A DNA stretch of 64,000 bases from JACDER01 sp963842575 (GTDB lineage Bacteria; Actinomycetota; Thermoleophilia; Gaiellales; Gaiellaceae). The notes under the pieces were generated by a model, which did no database searches, was not told where the DNA came from, and saw only the letters and a list, made by a program, of their open reading frames with translations. Where the stretch lies: the NCBI GenBank assembly GCA_963842575.1, contig CAWJGS010000010.1:310001-374000 (forward strand). Reading direction: 5' to 3'. Below are positions 45,658 to 54,595 of the stretch, in pieces; position 1 is the stretch's first letter, and the number at the start of each line of letters is the position of its first letter. Both the position numbers and the translations under genes were made by a program.

Positions 45658-46739
45658 GAGACTTCCTCCTTCAGTGCAGACAGTTGGCCGCGCGCGATCG
45701 CGTCGCGCGCGCGTGCGGTGAGATCGAGCAAGAAGTGCAAATTATGCAGGGTGAGCAGCCGGAGGCCGAGGACTTCCTCCTGGTTGACGAGATGGCGGAT
45801 GTACGCGCGGGAGAATCGCGAGCACGCGGGACAGGCGCAATTCTCCTCGAGCGGCCTCGGATCGCGGGCGAAGCGGGCGTTGCGCAGGTTCAGCCGTCCC
45901 TCGCTGGTGAGCGCCGATCCGGTGCGCGCCGTGCGGGTCGGCAGGACGCAGTCGAACATGTCCACCCCACGCTCGATCGACTCCAGGATGCCCTGCGGAT
46001 CGCCGATGCCCATGAAGTAGCGCGGCTTCTCCGCCGGCAGGAGCTCGCAGGAGAACTCGGTCAGCTCGAACATCTGCTCGCGGCTCTCGCCGATCGATAG
46101 CCCGCCGATCGCGTTCCCGTCGAGGTCGAGCTCCGAGATCTCCTCGGCCGAGCGGCGGCGAAGGTCCGGGTCGAGGCCTCCCTGCGCGATGGCGAAGAGG
46201 AGCTGACCGGGCGCGCGTGGAGCCTGCTTCTGGCGCGTGGCCCACAGCGTCGTCCGTCGCACCGCGTCCTCATGCGCGGCGCGCGGGAGGTCGGGCGGCA
46301 GCACCTGGTCGAAGCACATGGCTATGTCCGAGCCCAGCGCCGCCTGGATCTCCGCGGCCAGCTCGGGCGTGAAGCGCGCCGGAGCGCCGTCGTACACCGA
46401 GCGGAAGGTGACGCCCTCGTCGTCGACCGCGGCGATCGTGTCGCGCAGCGAGAACACCTGGTACCCGCCCGAATCGGTCAGGATCGGGCCGTCCCAGCCC
46501 ATGAAGCGGTGCAGGCCGCCGAGCTCGGCGATCAGCTCGTGGCCGGGCCGGAAGAAGAGGTGGTAGGTGTTAGCGAGGACGATGTGGGCGCCGAGCGCCC
46601 GCACCTCGCCCGGATCGAGCGTCTTGACCGTCGCCTTCGTCCCGACCGGCATGAAGGCAGGCGTCGGCACGTCGCCGTGGGCCGTGTGGAGGACGCCGGC
46701 GCGCGCCCTGCCGTCGGTCGCAGTGACCGTGAAGCTCAC
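45645..46739 (-). CDS. tgt: Queuine tRNA-ribosyltransferase
   Basis: 364 residues from GTG 46739 (GTGA overlap with queA). Exchanges guanine 34 for preQ1 in tRNAs with GUN anticodons. PTPAFMPVGTKATVK, ILTDSGGYQVFSL (catalytic Asp), AMCFDQVLPP, GGLSIGE and DMFDCVLPTRTARTG (nucleophile Asp) are diagnostic, and the zinc site is ENCACPACSRFSRAYIRHL. A longer in-frame upstream extension lies in queA and is spurious. Confidence 0.96.
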   Translation of the reverse strand: MSFTVTATDGRARAGVLHTAHGDVPTPAFMPVGTKATVKTLDPGEVRALGAHIVLANTYHLFFRPGHELIAELGGLHRFMGWDGPILTDSGGYQVFSLRDTIAAVDDEGVTFRSVYDGAPARFTPELAAEIQAALGSDIAMCFDQVLPPDLPRAAHEDAVRRTTLWATRQKQAPRAPGQLLFAIAQGGLDPDLRRRSAEEISELDLDGNAIGGLSIGESREQMFELTEFSCELLPAEKPRYFMGIGDPQGILESIERGVDMFDCVLPTRTARTGSALTSEGRLNLRNARFARDPRPLEENCACPACSRFSRAYIRHLVNQEEVLGLRLLTLHNLHFLLDLTARARDAIARGQLSALKEEVSWAP

Positions 46740-47674
46740 AGGATCAGCATCGCATCGCCGAACGAGTAGAAGCGGTAGCGCTCCTCGACCGCGACCCGAT
46801 AGAGGCGACGCGTCTCCTCCGCTCCGGCGAAGGCCATCACGAGCGCAAGGAGCGTCGAGCGCGGCAGGTGGAAGTTCGTCAGGAGCGCGTTCACGCGGCG
46901 GAACTCGAATCCGGGCAGGACGAAGAGCTCGGTGCGGCCGGCGAGCGGCGCGCCGCGCGCGACCGACTCGAGGACGCGCACCGTGGTCGTCCCGACGGCG
47001 AGCACCCGCTCGGCGCCTTCGATCCGCTTCCACGCCTCGGGCCGCACTTCGTACCGCTCGCCGTGGAGCTCGTGGTCCTCGAGCGTGTCGGCCGACAGCG
47101 GTCGGAAGGTGTCGAGCCCGAGGTGCAGCGTCACGCGCTCGACGTCGAGCGTCGCCAGAAGCTCGGGCGTGAAGTGGAGACCCGCGGTCGGCGCCGCCGC
47201 GGAGCCCGGGTCGCGCGAGTAGACGGTCTGGTAGCGCTCGGGCTCGTCGAGGCGCTCGGTGATGTACGGCGGGAGCGGCATCTCGCCGTCCGGCTCCCCG
47301 TGCAGGCGCAGCCGCCAGCGCCCTTCGCCGAGCGGCTCGAGCAGCTCCACCGGCCCGAGACGCTCGCCGGACTTGAGCCGCCGCGAGGGGCGCGCGAGAC
47401 CTTCCCAGACGTCCAGCTCGAGACGCTCGACCAGGAGCACCTCTGCCTCTCCCCCGGTCTTCCGCCGCAGCCGCAGCCTGGCCGGGACGACCCGCGTGTC
47501 GTTCACCACGACGAGCTCGCCGGACAGCTCCTCCGGAAGGTCGAAGAAGCGGCGATGCCGGACGTCCCCGCTCGCGCGGTCGTAGACGAGCAGCCGCGAT
47601 TCATCCCGCCGCTCGGCGGGATGCTGGGCGATCAGCTCCGCCGGGAGGTGGTAGTCGAGCTCGGAGGACTTCAT
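46736..47674 (-). CDS. queA: S-adenosylmethionine:tRNA ribosyltransferase-isomerase
   Basis: 312 residues. Builds epoxyqueuosine from preQ1-tRNA using the ribosyl part of SAM. N-terminal DYHLPAELIAQHPAERRDESRLLV, HRRFFDLPEEL, AAPTAGLHFTPELL, LHLGLDTFRPL and the terminal FSFGDAM-like FYSFGDAMLIL are family marks. It is slightly shorter than the 340-350 usual. It forms an operon with tgt, yajC and secDF; the rest of the queuosine route (queCDEF) is not here. Confidence 0.95.
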   Translation of the reverse strand: MKSSELDYHLPAELIAQHPAERRDESRLLVYDRASGDVRHRRFFDLPEELSGELVVVNDTRVVPARLRLRRKTGGEAEVLLVERLELDVWEGLARPSRRLKSGERLGPVELLEPLGEGRWRLRLHGEPDGEMPLPPYITERLDEPERYQTVYSRDPGSAAAPTAGLHFTPELLATLDVERVTLHLGLDTFRPLSADTLEDHELHGERYEVRPEAWKRIEGAERVLAVGTTTVRVLESVARGAPLAGRTELFVLPGFEFRRVNALLTNFHLPRSTLLALVMAFAGAEETRRLYRVAVEERYRFYSFGDAMLIL

Positions 47675-47689
47675 CCGATGCGAACGCTA

Positions 47690-47965
47690 ATGTCGCTGCC
47701 ATGGTCGGGATGTTCAGGAAGGCCGTCCGCGAGGAAGCCGCGCCCGTCGCGCAGACAGCTGGCCGAGGTGCGCGGGCTCGCGAACCAGACGAATCGCCGG
47801 CTCGAGCAGCTGCAGGTCGATCTCGACGCCGAGCGGCACGCGCGTGTCGACGATCTCGCCGTCCTCGTCAGCCTGATCTCGAGCGGCTGGAAATCGATCG
47901 AAGAACGGCTCGACGCGATCGAAAGACGGCTCGACGCCGAGCCGCAGCTGCGCGAAGTCGCCTAG
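47690..47965 (+). CDS. Small coiled-coil protein, possible N-terminal frameshift
   Basis: 91 residues in one frame from ATG 47690. From about residue 22 it is a clear coiled coil (LAEVRGLANQTNRRLEQLQV, then a helix ending SIEERLDAIERRLD). The first 20 residues are odd (WSGCSGRPSARKPRPS), while the next frame offers a more natural start at ATG 47710 (MFRKAVREEAAP) that would join near 47750 with one indel. The family is not recognised. It is convergent with the histidine kinase; their stops share CTAG. Confidence 0.55.
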   Translation: MSLPWSGCSGRPSARKPRPSRRQLAEVRGLANQTNRRLEQLQVDLDAERHARVDDLAVLVSLISSGWKSIEERLDAIERRLDAEPQLREVA

Positions 47966-49317
47966 TTCGAGGGCAGGAGAAGCTCGAAACGGCTGCCCGC
48001 CCCGGGCGTGCTCTCGAGGTCGAGCTCGCCCCCGAGCGCGAGAGCGAGCTCCCGCGAGATGGCCAGGCCGAGCCCGGTGCCGCGCCCGTCGCGCGACCAG
48101 AACGGACGGAAGATCCGCTCGCGCGAAGCCGGGTCGATGCCGGGCCCCGAGTCGGAGACGGCCACGGCAACCTTCCCGTTCTCGCTGGAGAGCTCGAGCT
48201 GGATGCGGCCGCCGTCCGGTGTCCAGCGGAACGCGTTCGCGAGCAGGTTGGAGATGATCTGCAGCAGGCGGTCGCCGTCGGAGACCAGCACCGGCGCGCC
48301 GTTCATCTTCTGCGTGTACTCGATTTCCCGCCGGCGCGCCTCCTCGGAGAACGCCGAGTAGGCCTGGTCGAGCAGCCGGCGCATGTCCACCTCCTCACGC
48401 AGCACGGTGAAGCGACGCGCGTTCAGCTTGGCGAGGTCGAGCACGTCGCCGACCAGCCGCTCCAGGCGCGCGGTCTCGGCCTCGATCACCTCGAGGGACG
48501 CGGCCTGCGACTCGGGGTCGGAGGCGATGCCCTCGCGCAGCGCCTCCACGTGGCCACGGATGGCGGTGAGCGGCGTGCGCAGCTCGTGCGAGACGGTGAG
48601 GAGGAAGTTCCGCTCCAGCTCGTCAGCCTCCTGGAGGCGGGCGGCCATCTCACGGAAGCTCACGGCCAGGTCGGCAATCTCGTCCTGCCCGCGGACAGGC
48701 GGGATGTCCACGTCGTAGCGGCCCTTCGACAGCCGGTCGGCCGCCTTGGAAAGCGCCAGCACGGGCACCGTGATCCTGCGGCTCAGCCACCAGCCGAGCG
48801 CCCCGGCGACGATCAGGCCGCCGATCAATGCGAGCGAGAGCCGCTCGATGAGCGTCAGCCAGCTCGCGCGGAGCTTCGACACGGGCGAAGCGACGACGAT
48901 CGCGCCGAAGGTCGAGTGGCCGAGCCGCACCGGCGCCGCGGCCGCGTAGTAGTCGTGCTTCTGTCCGGGAGGGACGAAGGTGAACCTCAGCACCCGCCCG
49001 CGGTCGATCTGCCCGAAGTTCACGTACCGGCGCGGGAGGTGGCGCAGCTTCACCTCGGGGCCGAACACCGGCAGGCCCGAATAGAAGATCGTGTCGCCCG
49101 TCGCCCTGGCCAGCCCGTTCGAGGAGAACACCTGATGGCCGGCGCGGTCTGCGTACAGCTGGGCGAGCCCGGTCGCTTCCCGCTGGAGCTCGCTGAGCTT
49201 CCGGTCGCGCGCGTAATCCTGGAAGAGCTTGACCGCGATGAGCGTCGAGATCAGACCGGCGAGCACGATCCCAACCAGGAACAGCGCCGGCAGGCGGAAT
49301 CGCAACGAACGGAACAT
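47962..49317 (-). CDS. Membrane histidine kinase with HAMP
   Basis: 451 residues. Helix 1 (8-30), an extracytoplasmic sensor of about 120 residues (HQVFSSNGLARATGD, FGQIDRGRVLRF), helix 2 (158-178), HAMP (179-232), HisKA with SHELRTPLTAI (His244) and HATPase_c with N-box NLLANAFRWTPDG, G1 SDSGPGID and GRGTGLGLAISREL. All catalytic boxes are intact. It starts 10 bases after its response regulator and is the obvious partner. The sensed signal is unknown, but a secreted protein is encoded in the same operon. Confidence 0.93.
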   Translation of the reverse strand: MFRSLRFRLPALFLVGIVLAGLISTLIAVKLFQDYARDRKLSELQREATGLAQLYADRAGHQVFSSNGLARATGDTIFYSGLPVFGPEVKLRHLPRRYVNFGQIDRGRVLRFTFVPPGQKHDYYAAAAPVRLGHSTFGAIVVASPVSKLRASWLTLIERLSLALIGGLIVAGALGWWLSRRITVPVLALSKAADRLSKGRYDVDIPPVRGQDEIADLAVSFREMAARLQEADELERNFLLTVSHELRTPLTAIRGHVEALREGIASDPESQAASLEVIEAETARLERLVGDVLDLAKLNARRFTVLREEVDMRRLLDQAYSAFSEEARRREIEYTQKMNGAPVLVSDGDRLLQIISNLLANAFRWTPDGGRIQLELSSENGKVAVAVSDSGPGIDPASRERIFRPFWSRDGRGTGLGLAISRELALALGGELDLESTPGAGSRFELLLPSN

Positions 49318-49327
49318 GCCTTAAAAG

Positions 49328-50038
49328 CTACGCAGTAACCGGAGCGTTCCGCTCGGGCGCGACCTTGTAGCCGACTCCCCAGACGGTCACGATCGGCGAC
49401 GCGTCGTCGAGCTTCCGCCGGATCTGGCGGACGTGGACGTCGACGGTACGCGTGTCGCCGGCGAACGTGTAGCCCCAGACGCGCTCGAGGAGCTGGTCGC
49501 GCGTCAGCACGAGCCCGCGGTGGTCGAGCAGCTCCCAGAGCAGGTCGAACTCCTTCGGGGCGAGCTGGATCTCCTCCTCGCCGACGTGGACCTCACGGCT
49601 CCCGGAATTGACGACGAGGTCGCCGTGTTTGATCTCGCGGCTCTCCGGCCGCTTCCGCTCCGGCGCGGCCCGGCGGAGGATCGACTTCACGCGCGCGACG
49701 AGCTCGCGCGGGTTGAACGGCTTGGTGAGGTAGTCGTCCGCGCCGACCTCGAGGCCGATGATCTTGTCCACGTCCTCGTCCCGCGCGGTCAGCATGAGCA
49801 CGGGGAGATCCGAGCGCTGGCGGATCCGCCGGCAGATCTCCACGCCGTCGATGTCCGGCAGCATCAGGTCGAGGACGACGAGATCGGGAGGCTCGGCCGC
49901 GACCTGCGTGAGCGCGTCGCCGCCCGTCGCCGACGTGCGCACCGTGTACCCGGCGTTCTTGAGATACATCGCCACGAACGAGGCGATCGAGGTCTCGTCC
50001 TCGACCACCAGGATGCTCTGGCCTTTGCTGTCCTTCAC
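49328..50038 (-). CDS. OmpR/PhoB-type response regulator
   Basis: 236 residues. Receiver with E13/D14, phospho-acceptor Asp57 (LVVLDLMLPDIDG), Thr in MLTARDE and Lys106 in LTKPFNP; winged helix with LAPKEFDLLWELL, DQLLERVWGY, TRTVDVHVRQIRRKL and WGVGYKV. It is a complete, phosphorylatable regulator, unlike the one at 39769-40476. The GTG start overlaps the stop of the secreted protein gene; the kinase follows, giving a three-gene unit. Confidence 0.95.
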   Translation of the reverse strand: MKDSKGQSILVVEDETSIASFVAMYLKNAGYTVRTSATGGDALTQVAAEPPDLVVLDLMLPDIDGVEICRRIRQRSDLPVLMLTARDEDVDKIIGLEVGADDYLTKPFNPRELVARVKSILRRAAPERKRPESREIKHGDLVVNSGSREVHVGEEEIQLAPKEFDLLWELLDHRGLVLTRDQLLERVWGYTFAGDTRTVDVHVRQIRRKLDDASPIVTVWGVGYKVAPERNAPVTA

Positions 50039-50559
50039 GGCTGGTTGATCCTACGCGGCTCGCGCGCGGACTTCTCGGGCACGACCTGCAGCTTGATCCG
50101 ATCGGTCGGATCGAGCGGAATCGGCTGGAAGGGCGCAGCGTTGAGCGAGTAGGCGCCGTCGTTCTCGAACCGGTCGTCGCCGTCGAAGGTGACCCAGCCG
50201 CGACCGACCGTGCTCAGGCGGATGCCCGACCCTTCGAACTTGAGGCGGTACGAGCCCTCGACCATTCGGTAGCGGATGTTCTGCCCCTTGTACACGGTGG
50301 TCGCGTCGCTCAGCTGCATCGGACGCGCGCGGAGGCGGCCGTGCACGACCGGCGAGTTCTCGTCGTACGGGTCGTTGTCGGTCAGCGTCAGCTTCCCGTT
50401 GTTCATCCGTCCGATCACCGCGCCCTTGACCTGGAGCACGATCGTGCCGCGGCCGCCCTTGACCACGAGACTCCCGTCGCCGGGCGGCATGGACCGCGCA
50501 AAGGAGAGCGCGGGAATCGCGAGCAAGAGTGAAAGCACGACGAGGCCGAGCCGGCGCAT
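50035..50559 (-). CDS. Secreted protein of unknown function upstream of the two-component system
   Basis: 174 residues. A clear signal peptide (MRRLGLVVLSLLLAIPALSFA) precedes a beta-rich domain: SLVVKGGRGTIVLQVKGAVIG, then KLTLTDNDPYDEN, YKGQNIRYRMVEGSYRLKF and VTFDGDDRFENDG. I do not recognise the family. It overlaps the response regulator gene (GTGA), so it is first in the operon. It could be the sensed or regulated surface protein (inference). It is divergent from the antiporter gene. Confidence 0.75.
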   Translation of the reverse strand: MRRLGLVVLSLLLAIPALSFARSMPPGDGSLVVKGGRGTIVLQVKGAVIGRMNNGKLTLTDNDPYDENSPVVHGRLRARPMQLSDATTVYKGQNIRYRMVEGSYRLKFEGSGIRLSTVGRGWVTFDGDDRFENDGAYSLNAAPFQPIPLDPTDRIKLQVVPEKSAREPRRINQP

Positions 50560-50639
50560 CGCAATAAGTATCGCCCCGCGACTTGTGGGCCCTTTCAGGG
50601 GGCTGTAAGAAATCTGTAAGGGTCGTTTACGCTCAGGAC

Positions 50640-52107
50640 GTGGACGAGATCCTGTCCTTCGGGACGATCGTGCTCGTCGTCGCTGGGGGATTCCTCCTCG
50701 CCCTCGCGGTGATCAAGCTCACCGAGCGATTCCCGATCCCGAGCCCGGCGCTCTTCCTGCTGATCGGGGCGCTGATCTCGGTACCCGAGGTCTACCACCA
50801 CCTCAGCCTGAAAACGGCCGAGCGGATCGGCGTCGTCGCGCTGGTGCTGATCCTGTTCGACGGCGGGATGCACGTGGGCTGGAACCGCTTCAGGAGAGCG
50901 CTCGTGCCGATTGCAACGCTCGGGATCGTCGGCACGTTCGCGACGGCGGCGGTGGTCGCGGTCGCCGGCGCACTACCTCTTCGACTTCCAGCTGGACGAC
51001 GGCGTGGATCCTCGGCGCCGCGGTCGCGCCCACCGACCCTGCGGTCATGTTCTCGGTGCTCGGCAATCGCGAGGTCGGCGGGCGCTCGGGAACGATCCTC
51101 GAGGGCGAGTCTGGCGCGAACGACCCGGTCGGGATCGCCCTGATGATCGCGATCCTCGACTACGCGACGAAGGAGCCACGGCTCGCTCTGGAGCGGTGTC
51201 GCCGACTTCGCGATCTCGATGACGGTCGGCCTGGCGATCGGCGTCGATCGGCGCCCTCGTGCTGATGAAGCTGATGCGGAGCGTCTCGCTCCCGGGCGAG
51301 GGCCTGTATCCGATCCGGACGCTCGTCTTCGCGTTCGTCATCTACGGCGTCGCGACGCTCGCGCACGGCTCCGGCTTCCTCGCCGTCTTCGTCGCCGGGC
51401 TGCTGATCTCCGAGGTGCGCGCGCCGTTCAAGGGCGAGATCGAGAACTTCCACAAGTCACTGGCCAGCCTGGGCGAGATCGCCGTCTTCGCCGTGCTCGG
51501 CCTGACGATCCACCTCTCCGACCTCGGCCCGACCTCGGTCTGGCTGGACGGACTGTTGATCGCGACCCTGCTCCTGGCTTTCGTCATCCGGCCGCTCGTC
51601 GTCGCCCCGCTCCTCGCACCCGTCCGGCTCAGGCTCGGCGAGGGGATCTTCGTCGCGTGGGGAGGCCTCAAGGGCGCCGTGCCGATCCTGCTCGGGATCC
51701 TCGTCCTGCTCGAAGGGGCGAGCGGCGCGTCCCGCGTGTACGGGATCATCTTCGTCGTGGTCGCGTTCTCGGTCGTCGTCCAGGGGTCAACGATGCCGTA
51801 CCTGGCGCGGCGCCTCGGCGTGCCCATGCGCGCCGTCGTGCCGACGCCGTGGGACGTCTCGATCCGCTTGAGGACCGAGCCGCGCACGATCCGGCGCTAC
51901 AACGTCACGGCGGGGTCGCGCGCGCTGGGCAAGCCGATCAGCGAGCTGCCGCTCGGTGAGCGCTCCTGGATCAGCATGGTGATCCGAGGTGGCGAGCCCG
52001 CGCAGCCGCGCGGATCGACGCTCCTCCAGCCGGGCGACGAGCTGCTCGTGCTGTCCGAGCCGGCCGACGAGCCGAAGCTCGTGCACCTGTTCGAGGGCCG
52101 CCGGTGA
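50640..52107 (+). pseudogene. CPA1 cation/proton antiporter (NhaP2/CvrA-like) with several frameshifts
   Basis: Start GTG 50640. Frame 1 gives two to four helices (SFGTIVLVVAGGFLLALAVI) to about 50970. The conserved APTDPAVMFSVLGN and GESGANDPVGIALMIAIL appear in a second frame. SGVADFAISMTVGLAIG lies in a third, and GALVLMKLM to the end (52107) in a fourth segment. About four indels lie at 50968, 51000, 51195 and 51237. The C-terminal 80 residues (RTIRRYNVTAGSRALGKPIS to GDELLVLSE) are a TrkA-C/RCK regulatory domain. The corrected protein is a normal K+/H+-type antiporter of about 489 residues. Confidence 0.82.
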
Positions 52108-53690
52108 AGGCGCTCTTCCTGGGGCTCGCGCTCCTCCACCCGGGCCCGTCGCTCCACGGCCTGCACGTGACGAACGGAAGCTCGCCCTTCCAGGGTGACC
52201 GCCGCCTGCTCACGACCGTCAGCCCGAACGGCGACCGCTTCCGCGCCGCGGCCATCGTTTCGTTCCGGCTCGACCGGCCCGCGACGGTACGGATGGACGC
52301 GGTGAGGACGGACACGATCCGCAGCGACCGTCCGTCCACGCAGATCGTCTGGTCGACCGTGAAGCGTCTCCGCGCAGGCGCGAACCGGCTGGTGTGGCGG
52401 CCGGCCCGCTCGACCCCGCCGCGCACGTACATCCTGCGTCTGACCGTGAGCGGGCGGGGCGGCGTGACCCGCTACGGCTTCTACCAGCCCTCCGCACACA
52501 CGCGCGTCGACGCACCGGTCGTGCGCGTTCAGGGGATCGACGCCGGGTTCACGCGCCGCAGCTATGCACCGGGCCAGCTCGCCGAGGTTTCGCTCGCGAG
52601 CGACGCGCGGCTCCTCCATCTCGTCGTCTACTCCTTCCAGACGCAGCGCCCGGGCAAGCTCGATCCGACGACGAGCGGAAACGCGATGACGCCGTCGCTG
52701 GCGTTTCCCTGGAGAAACCGGCGGAGCACCCCCCGCCTCGTCCGCTTCGTCCGCGCCGGCGACTGGCCGAGCGGCCTCTACTTCCTGAACGCGAACGCGC
52801 CCGACGGACGCACCTCGTACGCCCCGTTCATCGTCCGCCCGCGCGTCTACGGGACGCAGTCGCGCGTTGCCGTCGTCCTCTCGACCAACACCTGGCAGGC
52901 CTACAACTTCCGCGACGAGAACGGAGACGGCTGGGGCGACTCGTGGTACGTCTCGAACGCGATCCACTCCGTCGACCTCCAGCGCCCGTTCCTCGACTTT
53001 GGCGTCCCCTTCCGCTTCCGCGACTGGGACCTCAACTTCATCTCGTGGCTCAACAAGACGGGAAAGCAGGTCGAGTACCTGTCCGACGAGGATCTCGCGT
53101 CGTTCAAGAGCGGGGACGACCTGGCGCGCGCATACGACCTCGTCGTCTTCCCCGGGCACGCGGAGTACATGACGAAGCACGCGTACGACGTCGTCCAGCG
53201 CTACCGCGACCTGGGCGGGAACCTGATGTTTCTGTCGGCGAACAACTTCTTCTGGAAGGTGGAGCGGAAGGGACAGCGGCTCACGCGGGTGAAGCAGTGG
53301 CGGGCGCTCGGCCGCCCTGAGTCGGCGCTCGTGGGCGTGCAGTACGCGGGCTCGAACCACGGGGCACACCAGGCGGGCTTCGTGGTGGAGGGTGCCCTGA
53401 CGGCGCCGTGGGTATTCGCCGGGACGGGGTTGCGCGACGGAGACACCTTCGGCCGCTACGGGATCGAGATAGACGAGCGCACGGCCGAGTCGCCGCCCGG
53501 AATCCAGGTGCTGGCGCAGATCCCGGACATCCTTCCGAATGCCGGCCGCTCGGCGGAGATGACCTACTACGAGACGCCTGCAGGCGCGAAGGTCTTCGCG
53601 GCGGGCGCGCTGAACTTCGCCGCCTCGGTCGATCAGCCGGTCGTCTCGCAGCTGCTGGAGAACCTCTGGGCACGCCTGAGCCTGCCGTGA
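52104..53690 (+). CDS. Secreted N,N-dimethylformamidase beta-subunit-like protein
   Basis: 528 residues from GTG 52104, overlapping the antiporter stop. A weak N-terminal hydrophobic stretch (LFLGLALLHPG) may be a signal. The first 150 residues look like a beta-sandwich (QGDRRLLTTVSPNGDRFRA). The rest matches the DMFase beta-subunit C-terminal region (NTWQAYNFRDENGDG, WDLNFISWLNKTGKQVEYLS, VVFPGHAEYMTKHAYDVV, GGNLMFLSANNFFW), a fold related to class I glutamine amidotransferases. Amidase activity is not certain; the His/Glu triad is not obvious. Confidence 0.75.
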   Translation: MKALFLGLALLHPGPSLHGLHVTNGSSPFQGDRRLLTTVSPNGDRFRAAAIVSFRLDRPATVRMDAVRTDTIRSDRPSTQIVWSTVKRLRAGANRLVWRPARSTPPRTYILRLTVSGRGGVTRYGFYQPSAHTRVDAPVVRVQGIDAGFTRRSYAPGQLAEVSLASDARLLHLVVYSFQTQRPGKLDPTTSGNAMTPSLAFPWRNRRSTPRLVRFVRAGDWPSGLYFLNANAPDGRTSYAPFIVRPRVYGTQSRVAVVLSTNTWQAYNFRDENGDGWGDSWYVSNAIHSVDLQRPFLDFGVPFRFRDWDLNFISWLNKTGKQVEYLSDEDLASFKSGDDLARAYDLVVFPGHAEYMTKHAYDVVQRYRDLGGNLMFLSANNFFWKVERKGQRLTRVKQWRALGRPESALVGVQYAGSNHGAHQAGFVVEGALTAPWVFAGTGLRDGDTFGRYGIEIDERTAESPPGIQVLAQIPDILPNAGRSAEMTYYETPAGAKVFAAGALNFAASVDQPVVSQLLENLWARLSLP

Positions 53691-54595
53691 GCGGCCTCCT
53701 CGACGTCGGGGACGGAAACGAGGTCTACTGGGAATCCCACGGGGAGGGAGCCCCGGCGCTCGTCGTCCACGGCGGGCCCGGCTCGGGCTGCGGCCCGTAC
53801 TACCTCGAGTTCTTCGACATGTCGCGGTACCGCGTCGTGCTGGTCGACCAGCGCAACTGCGGGAAGAGCCGGCCTCCTGCAAGTGACCCCGCCACCGACC
53901 TCAGCACGAACACGACCACACACCTCGTCGAGGACTTCGAGCGCGTGCGCGAGCACCTCGGGATCGACCGCTGGCTCGTGCTCGGCGGATCATGGGGGTC
54001 CACGCTCGCGCTCGCCTACGCCGAGAAGCACCCTGAGCGCGTGAGCGCGCTCGTCGTGTTCGGCGTCACGACGGGTCGCCACAGCGAGTTCGACTGGCTG
54101 TTCCGGGGCGGAGTCTCCCTCTTCTTCCCGCACCAGTGGGAACGGCTGGCGGCCCACGTGGGCAACGCCGCCGACGTCCCCGCCGCTTACTACGCGCTCC
54201 TCAACGATCGCGACCCGGAAGTCCGCCGCCGCGCGACGGAGGAGTGGGTCCGGTGGGAATCGGCGACGCCGCACTGGCCACCGCGCGAGGGGCTGAGCGA
54301 CCGGTATCTCGAGCCGGATTTCGCGTACGCATTCGCCCGGCTCGTCACGCACTACGTCCAGGCGAACGCGTGGCTCGAAGACGGTGAGCTGCTCCGGCCG
54401 GACGTGCTCGCGCGCTTCCCGGGCGCGATCGTGAACGGCCGCTTCGACTTCCAGTCCCCGCTCGGAAACGCCTGGACGCTCCATCGCGCGTGGCCGCGCG
54501 CAGAGCTCACGGTCGTCGACGACGCCGGCCACTCGATGACGCCCGGCACGATCGCGGCCGTGCGCGCCGCGACCGACCGCTTCAGTCGTACGTGA
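53687..54595 (+). CDS. pip: Proline iminopeptidase
   Basis: 302 residues from GTG 53687, overlapping the previous stop. Releases N-terminal proline from peptides. VVHGGPGSGCGPYYLEFFD, VVLVDQRNCGKSRP, the nucleophile elbow GGSWGSTLALAYA and DDAGHSMTPG (His) are the S33 peptidase pattern, with DLSTNTTTHLVEDFERVR typical of this subfamily. Length is normal. The three-gene row antiporter, DMFase-like protein and pip is tightly coupled. The last 14 bases overlap hbd on the other strand. Confidence 0.93.
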   Translation: MSGLLDVGDGNEVYWESHGEGAPALVVHGGPGSGCGPYYLEFFDMSRYRVVLVDQRNCGKSRPPASDPATDLSTNTTTHLVEDFERVREHLGIDRWLVLGGSWGSTLALAYAEKHPERVSALVVFGVTTGRHSEFDWLFRGGVSLFFPHQWERLAAHVGNAADVPAAYYALLNDRDPEVRRRATEEWVRWESATPHWPPREGLSDRYLEPDFAYAFARLVTHYVQANAWLEDGELLRPDVLARFPGAIVNGRFDFQSPLGNAWTLHRAWPRAELTVVDDAGHSMTPGTIAAVRAATDRFSRT

